Of a stretch of DNA of 11,846 nucleotides, positions 6,121 through 11,846 are shown in pieces. The notes beneath the pieces are model-generated. The model was not told where the DNA came from and searched no databases. It saw nothing but the letters and a program-made list of their open reading frames with translations. Positions within the stretch are counted from its first letter, which is position 1. The number at the start of each line of letters is the position of its first letter. Location: contig JAEOSV010000246.1 in NCBI GenBank assembly GCA_016840185.1, positions 1 through 11,846 of the forward strand. The letters are read 5' to 3'. The position numbers and the translations under genes are program-made. The DNA comes from Candidatus Hermodarchaeota archaeon. Lineage in GTDB: Archaea; Asgardarchaeota; Hermodarchaeia; Hermodarchaeales; Hermodarchaeaceae.

Positions 6121-6729
6121 ATGGCACATGGACCACGATACAAAGTTCCCTTCCGCCGACGTCGTGAAAGTAAAACCGATTACCACGCACGCCGCCGCAT
6201 GGTGGGTTCTGGACGACCACGTCTGGTTGTTCGAAAAACAAGCACTCGCATTATTGTCCAGATAATGGAAGCCTTACCGCAAGGTGACCGATGCATTGCT
6301 ATTGCTGATTCCCGACAACTTAAGGAATTTGGTTGGCGTGGTGGAGTGAAAAACCTCCCTTCAGCATATCTCACCGGATTCTTAGCGGGTCAACGTGCCC
6401 TCCAATCCGGGACGAATGCGGCCATTGTTGATATCGGGTTAATCAAACCCATTCCTGGATCACGGATTTTCTCCGCTGTCAAAGGTGCCATTGACGCCGG
6501 ACTTTTGGTTCCCTGTTCAGATAAAATGTTTCCAAAGGAAAAACGTCTTCGAGGCGAACATATTGCAGGGTATGCAAAGGATTTGAGCGATAATCAACCG
6601 TCCTCCTTCCAACGCCAATTCGGGAAGGCATCGAAGGGACGGGTGGATCTCACTCAACTTCCTGGCATGTACGATTCGACCAAAAAGAAAATTGCTACAA
6701 AATTCACTCGCGGGAGGTCAAAGAAATGA
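6121..6729 (+). CDS. rplR: Large ribosomal subunit protein uL18
   Basis: A 202-residue 5S rRNA-binding protein of the central protuberance, in the long archaeal/eukaryotic form. Signatures are GPRYKVPFRRRRESKTDYHA, RRMVGSGRPRLVVRKTSTRI, LPSAYLTGFLAGQRAL, the SRIFSAVKGAIDAGLLVPCS segment and RLRGEHIAGYAKDL. The start at 6121 follows GAAGAGG at about 6105-6111. The stop TGA overlaps the uS5 start by four bases (ATGA). Length and order are normal for archaea. Confidence 0.96.
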   Translation: MAHGPRYKVPFRRRRESKTDYHARRRMVGSGRPRLVVRKTSTRIIVQIMEALPQGDRCIAIADSRQLKEFGWRGGVKNLPSAYLTGFLAGQRALQSGTNAAIVDIGLIKPIPGSRIFSAVKGAIDAGLLVPCSDKMFPKEKRLRGEHIAGYAKDLSDNQPSSFQRQFGKASKGRVDLTQLPGMYDSTKKKIATKFTRGRSKK

Positions 6730-7391
6730 GTCGAAGACCACGTCGTCAGCAACGCCCACGTCAATTCAATATTGACGAGTGGGATCCAGTTACAAAAGTC
6801 GGACGTCAAGTGAAGGCAGGAGAAATAACCTCGCTGGAGGATTTATTCCAACTAGCCTTACCCATCAAGGAGCCTGAAATCATCGATGTGCTGCTTCCTG
6901 ATCTTCAAGAAGAAGTCATTGACATCAACTTAGTTCAGAAGCAAACTGACGCGGGAGAGAAATCCCGCTTCAAAGCCACCGTCATTGTTGGAAACGAAAA
7001 CGGTTTCGTTGGCATCGGCGAAAGCAAAGCTCCAGAAATTGGACCCGCCATCCGAAAAGCCATTCTTCGTGCAAAACTCAACCTCATCTCCGTTCGCCGG
7101 GGCTGTGGCAGTTGGGAATGCGGTTGTCATGATCCACATTCAGTTCCCTTCCAGGTGAATGGAAAAACGGGAAGCGTTCGCGTAATGCTTCTACCAGCCC
7201 CCAAAGGTGTGGGATTAGTTACCGCCGACACCATTAAGGTGGTCTTACGCCTTGCTGGCATCCACGATGTATGGTCTCGAACACGAGGGCATACTCGAAC
7301 CACACTCAACTTTGCACAATCTGTCTTCAACGCACTGAAGGAGACCAATCAGATTATGACTCCTCAAGATTGGACACGGAGAGACGAATAA
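6726..7391 (+). CDS. rpsE: Small ribosomal subunit protein uS5
   Basis: A 221-residue protein near the mRNA entry channel, involved in decoding accuracy. It has the archaeal/eukaryotic N-terminus (EWDPVTKVGRQVKAGEI), the double-stranded RNA-binding-like domain (SRFKATVIVGNENGFVGIGE, SKAPEIGPAIRKAILRAKLN), the RRGCGSWECGC cluster at residues 124-134 and the C-terminal TADTIKVVLRLAGIHDVWSR with GHTRTTLNFAQSVFNAL. GGGAGG at 6712-6717 sits eight bases before the ATG, inside the end of uL18. Ends in TAA one base before the uL30 start. Confidence 0.97.
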   Translation: MSRRPRRQQRPRQFNIDEWDPVTKVGRQVKAGEITSLEDLFQLALPIKEPEIIDVLLPDLQEEVIDINLVQKQTDAGEKSRFKATVIVGNENGFVGIGESKAPEIGPAIRKAILRAKLNLISVRRGCGSWECGCHDPHSVPFQVNGKTGSVRVMLLPAPKGVGLVTADTIKVVLRLAGIHDVWSRTRGHTRTTLNFAQSVFNALKETNQIMTPQDWTRRDE

Positions 7392-7392
7392 C

Positions 7393-7887
7393 ATGTCAAA
7401 AGAAGTCAAAGATACACACTCATTGATTGCGGTCATCCGACTACGCAGCAGTATTGGTCTACGTCAAGAAGCCAAAGACACTCTTACCATTCTGAACCTT
7501 TCACGAGTTAATCACGCGGTGCTCCTGGATAAACGCCCCACCTATCTAGGCATGTTCCAGAAGGCAAAGGATGCTATCACATGGGGTGAAATTGATGCAC
7601 CCACTTTATCGCGTCTTCTCCGAAAACGAGGTCGCTTAATCGGAAATAAACCAATCACCGACGAATATGTGTCAAAGCACTCAAAATACAAAAATATCGA
7701 CGAATATGCAAAAGCCCTTGTTGCACAAAAGGAAACCGAGATTTCTCTTCCCAAATTAAAGAAAGTCTTCCGTCTTCATCCCCCCTCGAAAGGATTTCGT
7801 GGAAGCCTTAAGCGCACCATTCAACAGAAAGGTGAACTTGGTTATCGTGGCGAAGACATTAACGCCCTCCTCAAACGAATGTCATAA
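7393..7887 (+). CDS. rpmD: Large ribosomal subunit protein uL30
   Basis: A 164-residue archaeal-type uL30, much longer than the ~60-residue bacterial protein. Signatures are LIAVIRLRSSIGLRQEAKDT, LTILNLSRVNHAVLLDKRPT, YLGMFQKAKDAITWGEID, the LLRKRGRLIGNKPIT segment and the C-terminal FRLHPPSKGFRGSLKRTIQQ. The ATG follows CGGAGAGA near 7376-7383. In archaea this gene is normally followed directly by uL15; here a small heat shock protein gene intervenes after 32 bases. Confidence 0.96.
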   Translation: MSKEVKDTHSLIAVIRLRSSIGLRQEAKDTLTILNLSRVNHAVLLDKRPTYLGMFQKAKDAITWGEIDAPTLSRLLRKRGRLIGNKPITDEYVSKHSKYKNIDEYAKALVAQKETEISLPKLKKVFRLHPPSKGFRGSLKRTIQQKGELGYRGEDINALLKRMS

Positions 7888-7905
7888 GAGGTATGAAACA
7901 AAAAC

Positions 7906-7913
7906 AGGAAGGA
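7906..7913 (+). promoter_or_regulatory. Ribosome binding site of the inserted Hsp20 gene
   Basis: AGGAAGGA ends six bases before ATG 7920. It decides between this ATG and the in-frame ATG at 7893, which has its only purine-rich site (AGAGG, 7887-7891) too close to the start codon. Confidence 0.65.
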
Positions 7914-7919
7914 TTGATC

Positions 7920-8459
7920 ATGGCAGAAGAAGACGATCGCCGAAAGCGCAAACGCTGGTGGGACGACGAATCCACCGATGCCCAATTCGAGGCCCTCCAA
8001 CGTATGTTCGAAGAAATCATGAAAATGTTCTCCGACGTCAATCCGGAAGATATGTTTGGACCTGATGCCCAGCATCAACTCGAAGAGATTTTAGAGCAAC
8101 TGCAAAAGAATCCCATGGTATGGGGGTTCTCTGCTGGCATTGGGCCAGACGGTAAAATGCGCCTAAACCCCTTTGGCAACCTCAACCCTGACGGAGCACC
8201 TCCGGTGGTTCGAGATGAACGCGAACCCCTCATCGATGTGATGGAACAAGGCAACAACGTCATCATCATCGCTGAACTTCCCGGCGTGAAAGAAGACGAA
8301 ATCAACGTCAAAGTTACCGATTATACTGTGACAATACAGGTTGAATCCGCAGACCGGAAATATGCGAAAGACCTGGATTTACCTGCTCCTGTGGATATCA
8401 ACCAAGTCAAAACTAGCTACAATAACGGCATCTTGGAAATTCAACTTCAGAAACGTTAA
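7920..8459 (+). CDS. Small heat shock protein, Hsp20/alpha-crystallin family
   Basis: A 179-residue predicted ATP-independent holdase chaperone. Residues 1-65 are charged and Met/Phe-rich (RKRKRWWDD, then helices with FEEIMKMF and LEEILEQLQ). Residues 66-90 read MVWGFSAGIGPDGKMRLNPF with GNLNP, a stretch like that in a group of archaeal Hsp20 proteins. The alpha-crystallin domain spans about 101-179: REPLIDVMEQGNNVIIIAEL, PGV at 121-123, EDEINVKVTDYTVTIQV and the closing NNGILEIQLQ at 168-177. The protein stops directly after this strand, so the C-terminal I-x-I/V tail that usually drives oligomerisation is missing. It lies between uL30 and uL15, on the same strand, 32 and 20 bases from its neighbours, with no sign of its own promoter, so it is probably expressed with the ribosomal genes. 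A ribosome-linked role is inference from position only. Confidence 0.9.
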   Translation: MAEEDDRRKRKRWWDDESTDAQFEALQRMFEEIMKMFSDVNPEDMFGPDAQHQLEEILEQLQKNPMVWGFSAGIGPDGKMRLNPFGNLNPDGAPPVVRDEREPLIDVMEQGNNVIIIAELPGVKEDEINVKVTDYTVTIQVESADRKYAKDLDLPAPVDINQVKTSYNNGILEIQLQKR

Positions 8460-8479
8460 GCAAAACGGAGAAAATGAAC

Positions 8480-9172
8480 ATGTCAATACGCAAACCCAAA
8501 AAGGTCCGCAAACGTCGTGGCTACCGCCAACACGGTTATGGACGAATCGGTCAACACCGGAAGGGTGGCCAACGCGGTGGCAAAGGAAAAACCGGCGGGA
8601 AGAAACATCACTGGACCTATGTTACTGCCCATGACCCCGATCGCTTTGGAAAACATGGCTTCCACCGCCACAATAAGATTCGCCAAGATCACACGACGAT
8701 CAATGTGGGCGATATCGTGCGTAATCTTCAACAATTTACACAAGGAAAAAAGCCTGCGAAAGACACGCCGATATCCATTGATTTAGCTGCTCATGGGATT
8801 GACAAGGTGCTCGGAGCTGGACGTATTACAATCCCGCTAACCATTTCGGCGCCTCTCTTTACTCACCGTGCAGCGGAGAAAATTAAAGCGGCGGGTGGAA
8901 AAATCAAAGGGACCATTCAAGACCCAACTAAGCACTCCGCTCCTTCTTTGCGAGACGCGCCTAAACCCAAACCTAAACCCAAGGCGAAGCCAAAAACTAA
9001 GCCGAAGGCGAAACCTAAGACCACTGCGAAAGCAAAAGCAAAAACAAAGACTTCAACCAAGGCAAAACCGAAGAAAACCACTGCGAAGGCGAAAACAACC
9101 AAAACGACGAAGTCAAAATCAAAACGAGCGACAGCTACAAAAGGTAAGGCTAAGACCAGAACCAAAACATAA
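8480..9172 (+). CDS. rplO: Large ribosomal subunit protein uL15 with lysine-rich C-terminal tail
   Basis: uL15 is a late-assembly core protein of the large subunit. The archaeal N-terminus (RKPKKVRKRRGYRQHGYGRI, GQHRKGGQRGGKGKTGGKKH) is followed by INVGDIVRNLQQF, IDLAAHGIDKVLGAGRITIP and the end of the fold HRAAEKIKAAGGKI at about residues 130-145. From residue 160 to 230 the chain is a K/P/A/T repeat (28 lysines in 71 residues) not found in ordinary archaeal uL15. Two ATG codons lie six bases apart. GGAG at 8467-8470 is nine bases from 8480 but only three from 8474, so 8480 is preferred. Ends in TAA, followed by a 78-base gap to secY. Confidence 0.95.
   Translation: MSIRKPKKVRKRRGYRQHGYGRIGQHRKGGQRGGKGKTGGKKHHWTYVTAHDPDRFGKHGFHRHNKIRQDHTTINVGDIVRNLQQFTQGKKPAKDTPISIDLAAHGIDKVLGAGRITIPLTISAPLFTHRAAEKIKAAGGKIKGTIQDPTKHSAPSLRDAPKPKPKPKAKPKTKPKAKPKTTAKAKAKTKTSTKAKPKKTTAKAKTTKTTKSKSKRATATKGKAKTRTKT
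8957..9169 (+). repeat. Low-complexity K/P/A/T coding repeat (uL15 tail)
   Basis: An irregular series of KPK, KAK, KTT and TAKAK units encoded by a purine/C-rich strand. The AAGGCGAA unit recurs (near 8981, 9005 and 9086), as in the uS3 tail about 8 kb upstream. The open frame, with synonymous variation among copies, argues for selection on the protein. Confidence 0.8.
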
Positions 9173-9250
9173 TTAAACCGCAAGAACCTCCGCAGTTCAA
9201 CTTCGACACGGATTGATTACGATAACACGAAAAACTTTGGGGCAAACGGC
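9173..9250 (+). other. 78-base spacer between uL15 and secY
   Basis: This is the first sizeable gap in the cluster. I see no convincing archaeal TATA box (TTTAWATA-like) or T-run terminator. It contains CCTCC at 9187-9191 (complementary to a GGAGG ribosome binding site) and GGGG at 9239-9242, eight bases before the secY ATG, which is the only candidate binding site. Confidence 0.45.
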
Positions 9251-10804
9251 ATGAGTCGGTTTCTCAACGCACTGCGTCCATTAATTCGCGTCATGCCAGA
9301 GGTCAAGGCACCCGACCGGAAGGTCTCTTTCCGTGAAAAATTTATCTGGACCGCTGTTATCCTCGTCTTGTACCTCATCATGGCCAGCCTGCCCCTCTAC
9401 GGAATTAACCGTGACTTAGGGTTTGACTACTTTTTCTGGCTCCGCACCATCCTCGCCTCCTCACGGGGCACTCTCATGGAACTCGGTATCGGCCCCATCG
9501 TAACCGCCGGACTTATCATGCAGCTCATCGTGGGCTCTCAACTTATCCGTGTTGACATGTCTGATCCCTATCAGCGATCGCTCTACACAGGCGCCCAGAA
9601 AGTCCTCGCCATCTTTATGACCGCATTCCAAGCCTTCGCCTACATCTTCGCAGGTGCCTACGGACAGGTTCCAGGTCAGCTCTCTTTTGCCAACGCGATT
9701 TTGGTCTTTCTCCAACTCATGTTCGCCGGCATCGTCGTAATTATGATGGATGAAACCATCCAGAAAGGTTGGGGACTCGGTAGCGGTGTAAGCCTCTTCA
9801 TCATGGCCAACGTCTGCACCCAAATTCTATGGGGCGCATTCTCCATCTCCTTCGCACAAAATGCAGACCTTCCCACCGCCCCACTCGGCTACCAAGGCAT
9901 CGTTCCCTACTGGCTCCAAAACATGGGCGGATGGTCAGTCAACAATTGGGATCCTACGGTCATTTACATCCCCGGTGTTCAAGATAGCGGCTTCATTGCG
10001 AATCCAACAACCATCTGGTTCAGACCCGAGAACCCCAGATCTAGTATGCTCGGTCTCTTCACCACCTTTGTCACCTTCGCTCTCGTTATCTACATGGAGT
10101 CTTTCCGCGTTAACATTCCCCTTCAATACGCTCGATACCGAGGATTCCGTGGACAGTATCCCATCAAACTCCTCTACGTATCCAACATCCCTGTAATCTT
10201 CACTCAAGCACTTTACGCTAACATTCTCTTTATCACCCAGATCCTCTGGGTCCAGGTTCCTGCGCTTCAAAGTTCCTTCTGGTTCGGTCTCATTGCCCGA
10301 TATGCCGTACCACCTGGCGGCGGGAACTACCTCATTCCTGATCCTCTCTGTTTCGTCTGGTTCCTCACACCACCAATCGGCGTCCTGTCTCTCTTCGAAA
10401 CACTACCAGGTGGTTTGCCAATAGGTTGGCTCAAAGCCATCGGCTACGCTGGACTTCTCATGATCTTCTGTGCCCTCTTTGCCCGACTCTGGATTGACGT
10501 GTCTGGTATCTCTCCACGGGACGTCTCACGACAGCTTATCGGCGCTGGCATGCAAGTCCCCGGCTTCCGCCGTTCACCCCAAGTCATCGAAAAGATTCTA
10601 AATCGCTACATACCCACGGTTGCCCTCCTTGGCGGAATCGTAGTGGGCGCCCTCGCGGCATTCGCTGACTTCCTTGGGGCCCTCACCACTGGTATAGGCA
10701 TTCTCCTAGCCGTAGGCATCATGCGGCAATACTTCGAGATTCTCGCGAAAGAACAGTTGGGTGAGATGCACCCGATGATGCGTGGACTCTTGGGTGTTGG
10801 CTAG
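9251..10804 (+). CDS. secY: Preprotein translocase subunit SecY (Sec61 alpha family), enlarged
   Basis: The pore of the protein-conducting channel in the cytoplasmic membrane, working with SecE and Sec61-beta and docking the ribosome. About ten membrane segments can be placed: roughly residues 31-50, 76-95, 118-137, 147-166, 178-203, 265-283, 308-332, 394-413, 453-472 and 474-492. The plug/TM2 region SRGTLMELGIGPIVTAGLIM (71-90) and the cytosolic ribosome-binding loop RVNIPLQYARYRGFRGQYPI (286-305) are well conserved. At 517 residues it is longer than many archaeal SecY proteins (about 430-490). The excess is mainly between TM5 and TM6 (about 204-263) and between TM7 and TM8 (about 333-393), both predicted outside the cell. 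Third codon positions favour C strongly, unlike adkA downstream. Ends in TAG. Confidence 0.96.
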   Translation: MSRFLNALRPLIRVMPEVKAPDRKVSFREKFIWTAVILVLYLIMASLPLYGINRDLGFDYFFWLRTILASSRGTLMELGIGPIVTAGLIMQLIVGSQLIRVDMSDPYQRSLYTGAQKVLAIFMTAFQAFAYIFAGAYGQVPGQLSFANAILVFLQLMFAGIVVIMMDETIQKGWGLGSGVSLFIMANVCTQILWGAFSISFAQNADLPTAPLGYQGIVPYWLQNMGGWSVNNWDPTVIYIPGVQDSGFIANPTTIWFRPENPRSSMLGLFTTFVTFALVIYMESFRVNIPLQYARYRGFRGQYPIKLLYVSNIPVIFTQALYANILFITQILWVQVPALQSSFWFGLIARYAVPPGGGNYLIPDPLCFVWFLTPPIGVLSLFETLPGGLPIGWLKAIGYAGLLMIFCALFARLWIDVSGISPRDVSRQLIGAGMQVPGFRRSPQVIEKILNRYIPTVALLGGIVVGALAAFADFLGALTTGIGILLAVGIMRQYFEILAKEQLGEMHPMMRGLLGVG

Positions 10805-10912
10805 ACTGTGGACATAAGGTAGCCTATGGACCGTAGGTTGGTCTGTTGTGGGCTCGAAAAGCTCTTAAGGTTGTGATAGTGAGTGTGCCTCGTTCAGCTG
10901 GAGGTCTGTTGA
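10805..10912 (+). other. 108-base spacer between secY and adkA, possible promoter region
   Basis: The longest gap in the window. It contains an imperfect 6-bp hairpin (CATAAGG / CCTATG, 10814-10829) and a weak TATA-like CTTAAG at about 10863-10868 preceded by CGAAAA. If that element were used, transcription would begin near 10890, just before the adkA binding site. The match is poor, so a promoter is only a suggestion. Confidence 0.3.
10900..10904 (+). promoter_or_regulatory. Ribosome binding site that decides the TTG start of adkA
   Basis: GGAGG lies eight bases before TTG 10913 and fourteen before the in-frame GTG 10919. The spacing favours TTG. Confidence 0.65.
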
Positions 10913-11500
10913 TTGCAAGTGCGTAAGGTCGTTGTAGTCAGTGGTGTACCCGGCGTCGGTAAGACGACAGTGGTCACGGATGCGATTCGCAAAGTTGAAG
11001 ATCGGATAAACGTGTCACTGATGACCTATGGGTCGGTAATGTTTGAGATTGCCCAGAAGAAACGTCTTGTGGAGAACCGTGATGAGTTACGGATGCTACC
11101 GGTGAAAAAACAGCGTGAAGTTCAAAAGCTGGCCGGTGAGCGAATTGCCGCCATGAGTAAGACCCAAGTTGTCATTGTCGATACGCATACCTTAATTCAA
11201 ACGGCCGATGGTGGATTTCTGATTGGTCTTCCGAAGTGGGTTGCAGAAGCCCTTCGTCCTGCATCGATTGTCTTGGTTGAGGCGGATCCGAAGAATATTG
11301 CGTCTCGTCGTGCGAAGGACCCCACGCGGACTCGTGATGAGCAATTAATTGATAATATTGCCTCACATCAGTTGCTGTGTCGCGCTGCTGCAGTGACGGT
11401 TGGAACCTTGACAGGTGCAACCGTAATGATTCTTAAGAACGAAGAAGGTAAAGCTGAGGAAACGGCAACTGCCTTTGCCGAGTTACTCTTGAAAGTGTGA
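10913..11500 (+). CDS. adkA: Adenylate kinase, archaeal type (AdkA)
   Basis: A 195-residue cytosolic P-loop kinase that interconverts ATP + AMP and 2 ADP. It belongs to the archaeal family, which differs from bacterial Adk and is typically trimeric. The Walker A loop GVPGVGKTT is at residues 11-19. The family segments TYGSVMFEIAQKKRLVENRD (38-57), QKLAGERIAAM, VVIVDTHTLIQT (about 86-97), the arginine-rich lid RRAKDPTRTRD (132-142) and HQLLCRAAAVTVGTLTGATV follow in order. The start is TTG, supported by GGAGG at 10900-10904; GTG at 10919 would remove only two residues. Order secY-adkA-EMC3-like is conserved in many archaea. Codon use is G/T-rich at third positions, in contrast to secY. Confidence 0.95.
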   Translation: MQVRKVVVVSGVPGVGKTTVVTDAIRKVEDRINVSLMTYGSVMFEIAQKKRLVENRDELRMLPVKKQREVQKLAGERIAAMSKTQVVIVDTHTLIQTADGGFLIGLPKWVAEALRPASIVLVEADPKNIASRRAKDPTRTRDEQLIDNIASHQLLCRAAAVTVGTLTGATVMILKNEEGKAEETATAFAELLLKV

Positions 11501-11505
11501 TAACC

Positions 11506-11846
11506 GTGCAGAATATTTTCATTGATCTTGCCGTTGGCATTCGAATGGCATTAGGCCCTTGGGCCTACCCGCCTTTGTCTGCAATCGTTGTGTTATTAGT
11601 CAGTATCGTAATTTCGTTGACATCGAACTTGGTGAACCGTCGTTTCATAGACTATGACCGACTGAAACGGTCCCGTGAAGAAATTAACAAGTACAACGAA
11701 ATGAAAAAACGGGCTAAACAGGAAACCGATCCCAAGACGAAACGGAAACTGGAATTGAAAATCAAGCGGCGCGAACGGTATATCATGAAACTTCAAGGTG
11801 ATGTGAGTAAGCAGTCATTTGTGCCAATGTTGATTACAATTGTTCC
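11506..11846 (+). CDS. EMC3/TMCO1-like membrane protein (DUF106, Oxa1/YidC superfamily), 3'-partial
   Basis: 113 codons are visible before the window ends. A GTG at 11506, five bases after the adkA stop, opens the frame. No strong binding site is seen, so coupling to adkA is likely and the exact start is less certain. The protein has an N-terminal hydrophobic segment at about residues 24-42 (LSAIVVLLVSIVISLTSNLV), then a long charged coiled-coil-like region (about 44-97, rich in K, R, E), then QSFVPMLITIV at the start of the second membrane segment. This layout, TM1, cytosolic coiled coil, F-x-P-M-L motif, is that of the archaeal DUF106 family related to eukaryotic EMC3 and TMCO1, which help insert membrane proteins. 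The neighbouring SecY and AdkA fit the usual archaeal order. Confidence 0.88.
   Translation, partial: MQNIFIDLAVGIRMALGPWAYPPLSAIVVLLVSIVISLTSNLVNRRFIDYDRLKRSREEINKYNEMKKRAKQETDPKTKRKLELKIKRRERYIMKLQGDVSKQSFVPMLITIV

Noticed and set aside
9461..9823. Minus-strand open frames opposite secY (also 9935-10270)
   Set aside because: Acidic products with no family resemblance and no binding site; typical shadows of a C-rich membrane protein gene.
10814..10829. Hairpin after secY as a terminator
   Set aside because: The stem has only six pairs with a bulge and no T-run follows; archaeal terminators usually depend on T-rich tracts.
1..11846. CRISPR array, insertion sequence or prophage content
   Set aside because: No regularly spaced direct repeats, transposase-like protein or terminal inverted repeats were seen; the only repeats are coding lysine-rich tails.

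Overview
The window is a stretch of archaeal chromosome carrying the spc-like part of the large ribosomal protein operon. Every confident gene is on the + strand. The archaeal assignment rests on gene content and order: uS3, uL29, Rnp1 (RNase P p29), uS17, uL14, uL24, eS4, uL5, uS14, uS8, uL6, eL32, eL19, uL18, uS5, uL30, [Hsp20], uL15, SecY, archaeal-type adenylate kinase, EMC3/TMCO1-like protein. eS4, eL32, eL19, Rnp1, AdkA and the EMC3-like protein in this context are archaeal/eukaryotic, not bacterial. Most starts are preceded by a clear GGAGG-like ribosome binding site, and base composition is near 50% GC. The exact lineage cannot be fixed from the sequence alone. Long lysine-rich tails on ribosomal proteins and an enlarged SecY would fit an Asgard- or TACK-type archaeon, but that is a weak guess.

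Layout. Positions 1-956 hold the C-terminal part of uS3, with an in-frame TAG at 60-62 and a very long charged tail. Positions 974-9172 are a tightly packed run of ribosomal protein genes with gaps of 0-25 bases and several start/stop overlaps (Rnp1/uS17, uS17/uL14, uL5/uS14, uL18/uS5), consistent with one polycistronic mRNA and translational coupling. A small heat shock protein gene (7920-8459) sits between uL30 and uL15, which are normally adjacent. A 78-base gap precedes secY (9251-10804). A 108-base gap precedes adkA (10913-11500), which starts with TTG. The EMC3-like gene (from 11506) runs off the right edge.

How the genes work together. The ribosomal proteins build both subunits. Rnp1 is an RNase P subunit that matures tRNA 5' ends. 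SecY is the translocon pore on which ribosomes dock, the EMC3-like protein belongs to the Oxa1/YidC insertase superfamily, and AdkA balances adenine nucleotides. The distinctive features are lineage-specific additions to a conserved backbone: histone-H1-like K/A/P/T tails on three different ribosomal proteins (uS3 C-terminus, uL5 N-terminus, uL15 C-terminus), the Hsp20 insertion, and the premature TAG in uS3. No mobile element, CRISPR array, tRNA or rRNA was seen, and no gene-free stretch exceeds about 110 bases.
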